Origin: Catonia carolina
Lineage: Eukaryota > Arthropoda > Insecta > Hemiptera > Achilidae
Direction of reading: 5' to 3'
Assembly: GCA_035578175.1 (NCBI GenBank)
Contig: JAQMRL010000006.1
Span: 61,668,501 to 61,732,500, forward strand
DNA: 64,000 bases
Part shown: positions 10,470 to 20,822 of the stretch, piece by piece
Layout of the letters: every line of letters starts with the position of its first letter
Numbering within the stretch: the first letter of the stretch is position 1
Program-made: the position numbers and the translations under genes
The notes under the pieces: generated by a model
What the model was told of the DNA's origin: nothing
Seen by the model: only the letters and a program-made list of their open reading frames with translations
Databases searched by the model: none

Positions 10470-11255
10470 AACAAACGACATTTTTTTTAAATAGCCGGAA
10501 AAAACAAGGGCCATGGATTTAGACAAAAAAGTTTAAATATTAATGAGTGGGTGACCTAAAGTGAAGTTTGTACCATCCAGTTCACCTCGATTTTCTCGCG
10601 AGTATGAGCTTAACAATCGTAATATTTATGGAACGTTCCGAAACAGCAGAACGACTCTCGATAGGGATAACGATAAAGTTTAAATTGATTTTCTTAGAGT
10701 ATCGCCACCATTCCTAAGTTTTTCACGATTTTTTCGCTGATTTCGGCAGACCAAACAAAACAATTTACAGAACAATCCAGAACAAATGAGAGCTATCATT
10801 TAAAGTAAAAACCAAAAAGTATTGAATGCATGGGCTTATACTTGCCACTCCAAATTTTTCTTTGATTTTCTAGCATATTTGAACGGGACAAACGAAATTT
10901 TCGCGAAATGATCCGGAACAAACGAAGGGCTGTCAATCTATGTAAAAAACTTTAAAATATTGAGTCGAGGGGGATTAGTGACAGTAGCACCACCCAGTTC
11001 TTCTCGATTTCTCGCTTACTTGAAAGGAACTAAAAAAATATTTTGCGAGACCATCCGAAACAAACGAAGGTCTGTCCCTGAAGTCCAAAAAAAATTTAAA
11101 AAGTTGAGCGGGGGGAGGCCAGTGTGAAGTTAGCCCCTCCCGGCGTTTTTTCACTTATTTGGACGGAACAAACAAAAAATTTTCCGGAATAATCCGGTAG
11201 AAACGTAGACCGATCAATTTTACAAGTTAATTTTTGAAATTTTTGTATGGGGCCA
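10470..11255. repeat. Degenerate ~140 bp tandem repeat, about six units
   Basis: Units start roughly at 10470, 10621, 10752, 10890, 11030 and 11167. Recurrent landmarks are 'acaaacgaaattttcgcg', 'gatccggaacaaacgaagg' and a central GTGGG/GGGGG-rich segment. They are followed by 'ccacccagttcttctcg' and 'atttctcgcttacttgaa'. Units differ a lot from one another, so the array is old. A family A copy begins at its right edge. It could be an old minisatellite or the internal array of a larger element. Confidence 0.75.
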
Positions 11256-11257
11256 AC

Positions 11258-11632
11258 TTTGCAGTCCTGGTTTGAACTTCTACAGCTATAGCTAAGTAAA
11301 ACAAGGAGTGGGGTGGTTTACAATTGCCTTCCTCGCCGAGTTGAAAAGTTTATCAATATGCCAGGCCGTCTAAAAAGCACCTATTTTCCACCCTGCAAAT
11401 GACACACCTCACGTTATTCACCACAGGGTCTGGCTGCATAATGAAATTCATTGCGCTCAGAGGAGATATAACTCTGACAAGTATCTTTTACACTTGTACC
11501 TCTTCTGTTCTTAAATACTTCAGTCATATGTTTGGCTTACCATGTGATAAAAACAAAACTAAATTTTTTTTAGTCCTGAAACAAGCAAATCGAGTGCAAA
11601 TAATTTAACACTCCACCTGCCTGTTATGTGCA
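11258..11632 (-). mobile_element. Family A copy, tail end lost
   Basis: Homology runs from 'gcagtcctggtttgaac' to 'ccacctgcctgttatgtg'. The AAC-rich tail and adjacent ~25 bases are missing, and it joins the tandem array directly. Confidence 0.85.
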
Positions 11633-11934
11633 ACCCCTTACAGTACTATTATTTTATTAAAGGCAGTTGCCTCTGAAAATCAAAACATGCATTTTATTCG
11701 TCACTTGGGCGAGTAAATTTAAATCGATAATTCAAAGGATACCCACATCGAGAAAATGTTTCCAAACGGCGAAAATATTTTTACAAAAGATAATAAATTG
11801 ATAAGAGAGTAGATTAGTCGATTTTTTTAAAGTAAATTCAGTACACTCGCAAATGTCCAACACGAGTCCTGAAAGTGTAGGTCAACAGAGTCTGTAATTT
11901 CCCGATACTGAAGAAGCTTACTGAAATTAATCAT

Positions 11935-12640
11935 TAGCAAAAACAAACCCCTGTTATTTATTTTTTGATTTTTGTAAAGCTTTTGACCGTGTCCCGTATG
12001 ATTTGCCCATTTAAAAATTGAGGTGTATGGTATTAGAGGGACATCAGAGGGTCGAATTGCCATCCAATCATTGCAAAGTTAAAACAAAATATACATAAAA
12101 TTTTATACAAGTTAAAAGGGGAGTTCAACGAGTTAGAATTTTAAGACCCTTGCTATTTTTAATTTTTGTTAACGATCTCGCTGAATTTCTTGGCTCCTTC
12201 AATGATATATTATTTGCTGATGATACGATAATATCTTTCGAAGATGAAAACTATGAACAAGGTTTAAAACTAACGAAGCTTGAAGTAAGGTTATAGACTG
12301 GATGCAATAAATAATCTAGTTCTCAACTCAGATAAAACTGTGGCCAAATGCTTCACTGGTCGTAAGGAAATAAGTAACCAAAGTAAGGATATCTCCATTA
12401 ATGACAATATATCAAAATCTTTTGTAACAGGTAAGTTACATAATTTTTAGAATTAATATTAGGTAGCAAACTATCCTGGGACAGGTGTATTAAGGAACGT
12501 ATCTGCTATATAATCAAATCCTACTGCTACGCCCTAAAACGCTTAAAAATAAGGTACTTAGCGTACCAATACCTTTGAGTATTTATCATGTTTACAAAAT
12601 CTGATGGATTTGTTTTTAATTTAGTCACACTTAAACTTAT
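11935..12640 (+). pseudogene. LINE reverse transcriptase fragment (FADD box)
   Basis: Broken plus-strand translation shows FFDFCKAFDRV (RT motif with the first catalytic Asp), RGVQRVRILRPLLFLIFVND (the RG(V)PQGS...LGPLLF motif with changes), and FADDTIISFEDE, where F-A-D-D is the catalytic box at about 12215-12226. Downstream, LNSDKTVAKCFTGRK and LGSKLSWDRCIKERI match the later RT motifs of CR1/Jockey-type LINEs. The PQGS core is degraded, and there are stops and frameshifts. Confidence 0.8.
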
Positions 12641-12644
12641 TCAA

Positions 12645-13405
12645 ATGTATGTTTAAAAAATCAAATAATGTTCAAATTATTCCGTCATATAATTACTTTT
12701 TATCTGGTTTTTTGTTAAATATAATGATTAAAATTTTTAATGATCAACTATCAAGTTAACTTATGAATATGGACACTGTTTACTATTAAGAATTCATTTC
12801 TAATCAGTTGGTCCTAGCATATTGTTTGGCTGTCTTGGTCAAGGTTTCACATAGTTTTTCTTGGCCTCTCCAAATGAATGCCTTGTCTGTCTCCTTTTTG
12901 TCTTCTGTGCAATAGTATAACCTTCCAGTTCCTTATCCCAAGCACTTTGACTTGTCAAAAATTATGTACATTATTTTACGTAACAATAAGGTTTATTTAT
13001 TTCATTATTTGTAATATTGATTCCTAGATTGGGTGGTTGGTTGACGATGTAAATAAAGTACTAGAAACCAAAAGAATATCAACAAAAAGTGGCCACCATG
13101 GCTTTTACAACACTAAATAATTTAAAAGAAAACGCAGAGAAAAATATCAGGGTTTGGAAGACTGACTGAAAGTTGTTTAGCCGAAAAATAATCTTGGAAA
13201 TGGCCTGTTAAAGGATAAACTTCAACGTGTACAAAACAGCTGGATACGAGAATTATTAGTGTAATGTATAATTTGTTGAAGATCAAAGATTACCATTACT
13301 TGAGGAACAAGAATAAAAATACAAACTATGACTAAGCCGGACTGCATTTCAAAAGTTGTAGAAATTTTACTGGCCATCGTACTTTTGTATAATTTATAAA
13401 ATCAT
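12645..13405. other. Unassigned stretch
   Basis: No clear feature. The minus strand at 12800-12960 has LINE-like composition but I could not place it. A family relationship would need a repeat search. Confidence 0.35.
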
Positions 13406-13409
13406 TTTG

Positions 13410-13545
13410 ATTCAGTCACTAAAACATGGAAATATAAACCTAGAGAGAAGCGAGGCTTGGGAAGACCTAAAAAGAGATGAATACTGGAACAGGCCATTGA
13501 GCCTAATCCTAAGCCTAAGCCTAATCATCAGATGATGATGATGAA
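13410..13545 (+). mobile_element. LINE extreme 3' end with GAT-rich tail
   Basis: Translation gives KYKPREKRGLGRPKKR, then EQAIEPNPKPKPN. This is the GRPKKR...NP end common to the LINE copies at 4740 and 56335. It ends in a short 'gatgatgatgatg' run. Confidence 0.65.
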
Positions 13546-13889
13546 ATCATTTGAACACCGAAAAGACAATGGGTGAATGGTACTCCATTTGAATATTGAA
13601 CAAATTATGTCGCTTTACAATTACATAATTTTGTCAACTAAGTAAATATTTTAATTGCATTGTCTACTAATTCATCATATTATAGTAATTACAGTCGAAC
13701 CTCCCTGATTCGAATCTGATGGAACCGGCTGATTTTGATTTACAGAGGTAAAACATTGAAACAAAAAATGTACTTAAAAATTGCGTTTTAATAAAATTCA
13801 TGTAATTCCATAAAATATTAAATTACAAAAGTCAAAATTATTAATAGACCACCAATTTGATTGAGGAAAGTTTTTTACAAATATTATTT

Positions 13890-14080
13890 TACTTGTGTTG
13901 TTTAGGTCATCAGCCGAAAGGCTGGTTTGAACTTGTAGAGGTTTTACTAAGTAAAACGAGAAGTGAGGTGGCCTTCCTCACTGAACGGAAAAGTACGCGT
14001 ATCAGCATGCAGGGCCCTTTGCAAAGCACATGTTTTCCCCTCTGTAAATGATACCTTTACTTCATTCACCACAGGGTTTA
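13890..14080 (-). mobile_element. Family A fragment nested in the pogo-like element
   Basis: Homology from 'gtgttgtttaggtcatc' to 'ttcattcaccacagggt' covers only the tail half. An internal stretch beside 'gtgaggtggccttcctc' is also deleted. Because it lies inside the pogo-like element it is younger than that insertion. Confidence 0.85.
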
Positions 14081-14449
14081 CTTAATACTGTGATTAAGAA
14101 TTAAGGGCATGTTTTGGTATTACAAGCTCTATTAGTACTCAAAAGCAAAAGATTATTCTACTTATAAGAACGATATGAAAAATTATTGAAAAAACGACAT
14201 AAAAAACAGAGTAAAATAAAATCGGGATACGCGTAAACAGTACAACTATACCAACAAACAAAAAGTTAGGTCAGCCTACAGAAAATGAAAAATAAATTGG
14301 GTACGGAAAATTGTAGAAATTTTAACGAGTAAAATATTGCTTAATCTGAATGAATACAGCTACGGTATTTTTTACCCTGTTTGTACGAAAATCATACACC
14401 AAAGAAGGAAAGACTGCATTACTAATTTAGCCTAACTAATTTTTTTTTT

Positions 14450-14720
14450 TTTGCTTTCGTCTGGTTTCCTCTGACTTAAATATTAACTGAATTTTCAATA
14501 TTTCCTGATGCGTATTGAAGCTTTGAACTACGCTTGTTATGCCCTTATTTGTTCGTAAGGTTTTGTGACAATAATGTTTTGTAAGAAGTGTAATTGTTTG
14601 TGTTTCTGCTTGGTTTCTTCTAACTCAAAAGTTAACTGCATTTTCAGTTTTTTATAAAGCTTTTTGTAGTTTTGTACTACGCTTACTGTGTCCTTATTGT
14701 CGTGATTTAACGCATGCTTC
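14450..14720. repeat. Two diverged ~150 bp direct units inside the pogo-like element
   Basis: 'tctggtttcctctgactta' near 14460 and 'cttggtttcttctaactc' near 14610 start two similar stretches. Both contain 'aactacgcttgttatgccc' or 'tactacgcttactgtgtcc'. On the minus strand they encode related peptides (TSVVQSFNTHQEILKIQLIF and VSVVQNYKKLYKKLKMQLTF), so a coding segment was duplicated. Confidence 0.7.
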
Positions 14721-14939
14721 ATTAAAAATCGTGTACAATGTGTAAATTGGAAATTTTGTAATTATTTTATTAATAATGTATAAAAAAATGTATTGTTACA
14801 ATATATATGACCACGAAACTCTCGAAAATTTTCGAATAGGGAGGTAATTTAATTCATATTAAGGACGATTTTTGAAGGGGATAGCATACAATTATATTCG
14901 ATTTAGGGAGGATTTCGAATGAGGAGGTTTGACTGTATT

Positions 14940-15540
14940 TGTAACAATTAGGATATTTTAAATAATTAACTCTAACAAATAAAAAATATACTTTCTTTAA
15001 TTATTCTGGTTTTACATTGATTTAAAATAAGTACCTATTTAAAATACATGTCAAAATAATAAACAACAAATAATAAATTATTTTGATGACTGGATTGGAT
15101 TCCGTCCGAGAACGAATTGTTTTCATACGATGGTCTTGTGTGGAGAAGTACTAGGGTGAGATGTGAATATCTAACTACAATCATTACAACACGTAGAAGT
15201 GGCAAATGCTACAGTACACGTGCCGGTACGACATGGCAACATCGTTTACACTGTTGCAGGCTATAAGTCATAATAGCGGGAACGATGCCGGACGCGAAAT
15301 TGTCGGTAATTTGTACGAACGCGAAATTGTCGGTAATTCGAAAGGAGTCTGAATTGATAGCACAGTGAATAAAATTGAAAAATGCTCAATTTTCAATATC
15401 AGGACAAACCAATACCAAAACTCAGGGTGTAAGTGTAACAAATACCCTATATACTCTCATCAAAGTTGAATATACTCTTCAAATAAGCGATGTGCGAAAT
15501 GCACGCTTTTTGAAAAGACGCGGAATTGTTAGCGGGATGT
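14940..15540. other. Unassigned stretch with a short tandem motif
   Basis: Mostly unassigned. The 18-mer 'cgcgaaattgtcggtaat' occurs twice, at 15293-15310 and 15320-15337 (27 bp apart), and resembles the motifs around the palindrome at 8695. Confidence 0.45.
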
Positions 15541-15669
15541 ATATATATATATATTATTTTATTAAAAATTTTTTTCTTTGTTTGCACCACTACATATATG
15601 ATTATGAACAGCCAAAACAAAATAAAATAAAATATAAAACTCACCTCAGAGTATTATATCATATACTGA

Positions 15670-15936
15670 TTTTCTGAGCATTATGCTGCTTATTTAAAAA
15701 AGGAATGTAAAAGTTCTAATGTGGCAGAACATCTGCTGACGAAAGGGCATAAAATAAGCAGTCATGAAAATAATTTGGAAATTTTAGAAATATGTTTTGA
15801 TAGTAACAAATTATGGCAGTTGGAGAAATATTATATTTATAAATTTAAAAATAAAAAGATAAATTTAATGAACAGCCAGACAGAATTTGATAATGATAAA
15901 TTATTTCAAATTGTACTTAATCGAGATAAGGAATAA
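15670..15936 (+). CDS. C-terminal end of a Penelope-like reverse transcriptase (GIY-YIG nuclease end), partial
   Basis: The open frame starts just after a stop at 15667 and ends at the TAA at 15934-15936. It reads HYAAYLKKECKSSNVAEHLL, then TKGHKIS, NNLEILEICFDS and LWQLEKYYIYKFK, ending in NLMNSQTEFDN. The 'S.VAEHLL..GH ... ILE ... E..YI.K ... N..TEF' spacing is typical of the second half of the GIY-YIG endonuclease of Penelope-like elements. The GIY and YIG strands and the whole RT are absent, so the copy is 5'-truncated. The surviving frame is undamaged, suggesting fairly recent insertion. Confidence 0.75.
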   Translation, partial: FSEHYAAYLKKECKSSNVAEHLLTKGHKISSHENNLEILEICFDSNKLWQLEKYYIYKFKNKKINLMNSQTEFDNDKLFQIVLNRDKE

Positions 15937-16092
15937 AACTAGGTACAAAATGATTATACTGTCATTCGGCCGAATAAACCGCGCGCGGAATGGTGCTTTA
16001 GGATAGCTATTGTTTTGAACAATTGACGTGGTCTACGACCACTATTGTGTTTGTGTTTTATGTTTTATTGTGTTTATATTTTTTAAAGTCCT

Positions 16093-16119
16093 GATGATGT
16101 CTCCGAGGGAGACGAAAGA
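16093..16119 (+). ncRNA. Hammerhead ribozyme-like core in the Penelope-like element
   Basis: CTGATGA (16093-16099) is followed by a perfect six-pair stem, GTCTCC/GGAGAC (16101-16106/16110-16115), with loop GAG, and then GAAA (16116-16119). This is the conserved hammerhead order CUGAUGA, stem II, GAAA. One extra T (16100) sits between CTGATGA and the stem. The cleavage-site strand and the third stem could not be placed convincingly within this copy, so activity is doubtful. Hammerhead motifs are established in Penelope-like elements. Confidence 0.5.
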
Positions 16120-16231
16120 TCTTAATATGATATAATACTCTGAGGTGAGTTTTATATTTTATTTTGTTTTGTTTTGGCTGTTCATAATCATATATGTAGT
16201 GGTGCAAACAAAGGAAAATAATGTTTAATAA

Positions 16232-16236
<5 letters not shown>

Positions 16237-16273
<37 letters not shown>
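16237..16273. repeat. (TA)n microsatellite
   Basis: Nearly pure TA repeat between the Penelope-like arm and the next TIR element. Confidence 0.95.
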
Positions 16274-16277
<4 letters not shown>

Positions 16278-16842
16278 TCTTCGACGCTCGATTTCTACAT
16301 CTTAGCCGTGACTTTTTACCTCGAAAACTGCATCATTGAGATGCAGTTTGTTTTATGCATCAGATGTAAAAAGAGATGTTCAGTTGTTATAAAAATTATA
16401 CAAATTGTTATACAGCTTTATACACATTTTACGCTATTATCGTTTTTTGACTCATTCACGCGATGTTGCCGGTTTTACACATCTTAAGTCGAGTCGCTGT
16501 CATCAGTTCTGTTCAGTTATGATCTGTTCGATCTGCACGTGGCTGCACTTCCACAGTACTGCGCGGTTAAATTTCCTGTCTCATCATGTTGAAACGAAGC
16601 GATATGTATTTCAAAGCCATGGGATTACAAGCCCCAGAGTTGAATACAAACAGCTATATAAAAGGTAAGTTTTAATTTATTATTTTTATATTATAACATT
16701 AATTAGACCTATCATTATTATTTTAAAATGTCGCATTGCTTGCCTTATTTTTGGATAAGTAAAATTTATATAGCCAAAACTCAATGATGCAGTTTTCGAG
16801 GTAAAAAGTCACGGCTAAGATGTAGAAATCGAGCGTCGAAGA

Positions 16843-16846
<4 letters not shown>
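16274..16846 (+). mobile_element. TIR transposon derivative with 67 bp inverted ends and an exon
   Basis: The ends 16274-16340 and 16780-16846 are 67 bp inverted copies (outermost 'acattcttcgacgctcg' and 'cgagcgtcgaagaatgt'). Each is flanked by a TA microsatellite, consistent with TA target choice. Between them the sequence is GC-richer and holds a short start exon with a splice donor. This suggests a deleted derivative that kept the promoter and first exon of a transposon gene. No later exon or DDE motif is present. Confidence 0.85.
16586..16664 (+). CDS. Short first coding exon followed by a GTAAGT splice donor
   Basis: ATG at 16586 opens 26 codons (MLKRSDMYFKAMGLQAPEL and on to SYIK), then one base and a canonical donor AG|GTAAGT at 16665-16670. 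Upstream, 'tcatcagttctgttcagtt' contains TCAGTT-type initiators near 16500-16520. The matching later exon was not found, and the right inverted end follows about 115 bp later. The peptide is not one I recognise. It may be transposase exon 1 or a captured host exon. Confidence 0.5.

Positions 16847-16889
<43 letters not shown>
16847..16889. repeat. (TA)n microsatellite
   Basis: TA repeat immediately outside the right inverted end. It mirrors the one at 16237-16273. Confidence 0.95.
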
Positions 16890-16892
<3 letters not shown>

Positions 16893-17200
16893 TTTATAAA
16901 ATAATTCAGATCAGCTGTTTTGCTACATGAGGTTTTTATACAAAAAATACTTGGCTAAATTAACTTGAATCGTGTCGTTTAATAAGACTTAAAACATTTT
17001 TTTTAAATGGTCGTATTAGTTTTTTGTATCAATATTTTAAATGTGACATATTATAAGGAATATGTGAATAAAAATAAAGAACATTTTGGTGGAGTTCTTC
17101 GGAGCAATATTAAATTTTGATTTTTATCATCTGACGTTTACTAAATTCTGTTCCCTTTTTGGAAAAAACTCCACTATAAAATTTAATACTGTTTTACATC

Positions 17201-17598
17201 TTGTTGTTGTTTAGGTCAACAGCCGAAAGGCTGGTTTGAACCTCTAGAGGTTTTACTAAGTAAAACGAGGAGTGAAGTGGTTTACCATTGCCTTCCTCAC
17301 TGAGTGAAAAAGTACGCTTATCAGCATGCCGGGCCCTCTGAAAAGCACATATTTTCCACTCTGTAAATGACAACTTCACTTCATTCACCACAGGGTCTGG
17401 CTGTATAGTGAAATTCATTACTTTCAGAGAAGATAACTCTGACTAGTGTCTTTTACACCTCTACCTCTTCTGTTCTTAAACGATTCAGTCATTTAATTGG
17501 CTGACCATGTGATAAGAAACAGAACTATTTATTTTAGCCCTGCAACGAACAGATTGAGTGTAAATAATTTGACACTCCACCTGTCTGTTATGGGCAGA
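17201..17598 (-). mobile_element. Family A copy, full length
   Basis: Complete from 'ttgttgttgtttaggtc' to 'ccacctgtctgttatgggc'. The minus-strand frame 17194-17418 (start MNFTIQPDPVVNEVK) is fully open to the AAC-rich tail. No flanking target duplication could be recognised by eye. Confidence 0.9.
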
Positions 17599-18484
17599 AA
17601 ACACCGGAAGAACAAACTTCTACTAACAACCACGTATAAGATGTACTTAAATAAAAATTATATTGGTGCATCTTACGTTCTCATTAGTGTTTTTGCAACT
17701 CTTTCGTTCAAAAGGAATCTGAGACGATATGTTTCAATAAAAGAACTCTGATGTACACTACTGTAACCGCAAACTTATTAACATGCTTTCTATGAAAAGG
17801 TACATAGCAGTTTCCTTTCAATTACCTTTCATATCTTTTGACTTCCTTTACCATTTACTTTGTAAGTACTAGGTAAAAGAAAGAAACATCACTTTTTGCT
17901 TTATCCTGAACTAGTTGTGTTGCTTGTCTGTGCCAAGGTTAACAAAGGTTTTTGTATATATATACCAAGTGCTTCAGAAAAATGTATAGGCTACCCATTT
18001 TGAACGGATATATACAGGGTGATTCAAAACTATACGGCAATCTCTTGGGATCTCATTCTATAGCTAAAAATAAGAAAAAAAGTTCATATAAACATATGCC
18101 TGAAAACGCTTAGTTAGCGATTTACGGCTAGCGAAAAATTTCACCTAGAACTCTGTACCCTCGGTGAAGTAAGGCCGTATAAAAATGTTAAAAGTACTTA
18201 CAAAAATACAAATACGATTGTTTCTTATGTTTTTTAATCTGAAAAAATTTAATAAAATTGGTTCCAGAGCTGTAAATGCAATACTTTCAGAGATATCTTA
18301 CATAAAACACAAGAATTGGTGCAAAGAAATAACACATTATTGTGTTTAACGTAAGATAACTTCCATAAATGGTAAATAAAGGTGTATTTTTTCTTAAATA
18401 AATTTGTAGAAAATTTAATTCTGAAAAGATTTATGTGAATTACTCAGGAAAAAAATGAATAATAGATATTGAAATTTCGCTTTA

Positions 18485-18690
18485 TTTAAAATCAAAACAG
18501 ACCTAATGTGTGTACGTTGCAATCTGTTCAATTTAAAACAATAAGAAACCCAATGAATCGATGAGATGAAGATGTATATGACGTGTAGTTATGTACAGAC
18601 TCAGGTCGACCATTCCTGAGAGAGTATAGTTAATTGAACCCCAACCATCAAAGTACACCGGTGACCACTGTCTACCATTCAAATCCTAGT
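18485..18690 (-). mobile_element. Family C SINE fragment nested in the DNA transposon
   Basis: Minus-strand match to the 3' two thirds of family C ('gaccattcctgagagagta', 'aaccatcaaagtacaccgg' as read on plus). The tRNA-like head is missing. Its position inside the transposon makes it the younger insertion. Confidence 0.8.
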
Positions 18691-19159
18691 GAAAGTTATT
18701 ACTTTAAAAAATATTTGTCTGAAATATTCACGGTTTTTTGTCACCGTCATCAATTTATAGCAGTTTTCTCCTATAATACAGATTTTTGCGCAGAAACTTT
18801 GTATTTTCTAAAGTGCGGAACTTCAGCTTCAAAATACCACCAATTTTATTTTCAATCAGAAAAAGGCTTTAGGATAAGTCTTATATCATAAGGATAAGCT
18901 CTTAGAATTATATAAGTGAAGAGAAGCCATACTTCTTTGATTTCTGTAGGGAATGATGTGTTTGCATTCAAACAATTCTCAAATGTAGAAAAGCAAAAAA
19001 GGCAAAATTTTGACTTACGCGCTTTCTGAAATGACCGATTTAAGTGTGTTTTTAACAATATGGGGCTCCATCGCACTATCATCGCGACGTGTGAAATTTT
19101 CTTGGCAACACCTTTCCTCAGCGATATATGTGAAGAAGAGGAAGCACTGCAGAGTACCC

Positions 19160-19355
19160 GGAACGATCTCCAGACCGAACACCTTTAGACTTTTACTTTT
19201 GGGGTGTTTTGAAAGACGTTTTTTACGGTCAAAAGCCAAGGACGCTAGGACAGCTGGAACGGTAGATTGTAAATGCTTTTAACGAGATTCCTTTAAATAC
19301 CGTACAATTAATTTTCAATTCAGTATTAGCACGTTTGGTAGATGTATGCAGTTAA
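19160..19355 (+). pseudogene. Transposase C-terminal fragment (DDE superfamily)
   Basis: In one frame it reads SPDRTPLDFYFWGVLKDVFY, then GQKPRTLGQLER, a TAG stop at 19263, then IVNAFNEIPLNTVQLIFNS. 'SPDLTPLDFFLWG.LK' carries the third acidic residue of the catalytic triad in a large group of insect IS630/Tc1-type transposases. Upstream sequence (19010-19160) is frameshifted. Dead copy. Confidence 0.8.
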
Positions 19356-19479
19356 CGGTAATTATTTAGAACATTTATAAGTTTATATTACAAGACAACA
19401 AAAATATCATGTATCCAAAACATTTCTTCGAATAAATATATCCGTTCAAAATGTGTATACATTATTTTCAAACGCTCAA

Positions 19480-20620
19480 ATAAGATAAGGATGGGATGTG
19501 AAATGTATGTTGTTTTTTCTGATTGTTTGAGGAGATCCAGAAAAATCCGTCTGTACTTCACAACCTTTTTAATTGTAATGTATATAATAATTTAATAAAA
19601 TTAATAAAAAATTAATAGCTACTTTAACGTAAACGTGAATTTAATAAAATTATTAAGACTAAACAAAAAAATATAAAAGATTATAAAATAATATTAACAT
19701 TAATAAGTTTATTAAATTAAAATGAAGTAATTTACCATATAATTATGAGGTACAACATACATAATAATTATACCATATATTTTTAACGGTCTTTAAAATC
19801 CAGCTCGTTAAAAACTGATTGCAAGCTAACATTATATTAGTAGTGTTTTAATTTAATATGAATCGATAACAAAAAACCGGTTTCAACAGAAATGTTTTCA
19901 ACACTAATTATACGCTCCGTAATCCAGTATAATGTTATTATACATTTTTTTTAAATAATATAAAAATAAAACAAAAAAGAAACCAAATGAAATATATATT
20001 CCGATTAGGTTGGTAATCCTGACAGGTCCATGACCAAACATTTAAAAAGAGAGGTGTCGATTTACTGTTCGCCAGACTACAAGTTCCTAAAAGGAAACCA
20101 GTATAAGTTTTTTGCTGAAACCTTTAAAGAGGTCATTAGCTGTTATTCGCTAGTATAACTGATCTAAGTCTAGTTTGCGTAAATACAGATGTGTAACAAT
20201 CAAATCTTTGGTGATGTCATTACTATACTCTATCCCATGGAACCGTGCAGCACGTCAAAACATGATGTAATTAAATTGTGATTGAACTTAGCGCGATCCA
20301 TTCGAGTTACAAAAAATGTTCATTGCTTATCAAATGAAACTTGCTATATATTAATTGAAACATTAACTAAATACAAAATACGGCAGTACCAGTAGAAAGA
20401 ATTCATGGAGTAGGCATATTATAAAACATCCGGACTGTCGCCGGTTGTTTTGACTGAAGGCGTTGATAGAGTGAAACATGATCACGCATCCTTTTTACTG
20501 ACTTTCAATCCTTAGTCTGTTTATATTTGCTGTACGTTTCTTGGGATATACTATAGTTGTATGGCGGAGAAAATATTTGATTGTCTATCCCTCTTAACAA
20601 TCCTCATTCAGATTTACCAC
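19480..20620. other. AT-rich stretch without recognised features
   Basis: No coding signal, RNA gene or family A/B/C copy seen. Confidence 0.4.
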
Positions 20621-20624
20621 CGGG

Positions 20625-20822
20625 CTAGTAATCTATCCACACCCTGGGCGACAAGCGAGCATTATAAACTAAGATGTCGGACCTTCGATGATGTCCCTGC
20701 TTGTAGTACAGTGGAGGGGATATTTGGTTAGCTTTTCATACCACCAGGCAACAATGTGCCTTCCCCCCCGACCACTAATCTACCCCACCCTGCGCATCAA
20801 CTGAGCTATGTTAACTTAGATG
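20625..20822. repeat. Two diverged ~50 bp direct units, GC-richer
   Basis: 'agtaatctatccacaccctg' (near 20627) and 'ctaatctaccccaccctgcg' (near 20780) begin two similar stretches ending in 'actaagatg' and 'acttagatg'. The surrounding 20430-20830 is GC-richer than its neighbours. Nature unknown. Confidence 0.4.

Larger units (their letters stand above)
13692..14935 (-). mobile_element. pogo-like (Tc1/mariner superfamily) transposon, TA target
   Basis: The left end is 'cagtcgaacctccctgattc' and the right end is its imperfect inverted copy, 'gaatgaggaggtttgactg'. TA flanks both sides (13690-13691 and 14936-14937). A minus-strand frame at 14537-14722 is Lys/Glu-rich (KLYKKLKMQLTFELEETKQK) and may be the C-terminal coiled part of a transposase. 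The region behind it is a diverged repeat of the same coding stretch. No DDE core is recognisable. A family A copy sits inside. At ~1.24 kb it is an internally deleted, dead copy. Confidence 0.75.
15541..16250 (+). mobile_element. Penelope-like element fragment between 124 bp inverted arms
   Basis: The arms 15541-15664 and 16127-16250 are near-identical inverted copies. Landmarks are 'tttgcaccactacatatatg' on the left and 'catatatgtagtggtgcaaa' on the right. Between them lie a GIY-YIG-type C-terminal coding end (15670-15936) and a hammerhead-ribozyme-like core (16093-16119). Penelope-like elements are known for a C-terminal GIY-YIG endonuclease, 5' truncation, partly inverted terminal copies and hammerhead motifs, so the layout fits. 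Both arms run into TA microsatellite sequence. Confidence 0.8.
17970..19475 (+). mobile_element. DNA transposon remnant (IS630/Tc1-mariner related)
   Basis: The outer sequences 'acccattttgaacggatata' (about 17994-18013) and 'tatatccgttcaaaatgtg' (about 19437-19455) are inverted copies, with weaker similarity further out. Just inside the left end is 'cagggtgattcaaaactata', a typical end motif of insect IS630/Tc1-type elements. Near the right end lies the C-terminal part of a transposase (19160-19355). A family C SINE fragment is nested at 18485-18690. Confidence 0.65.
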
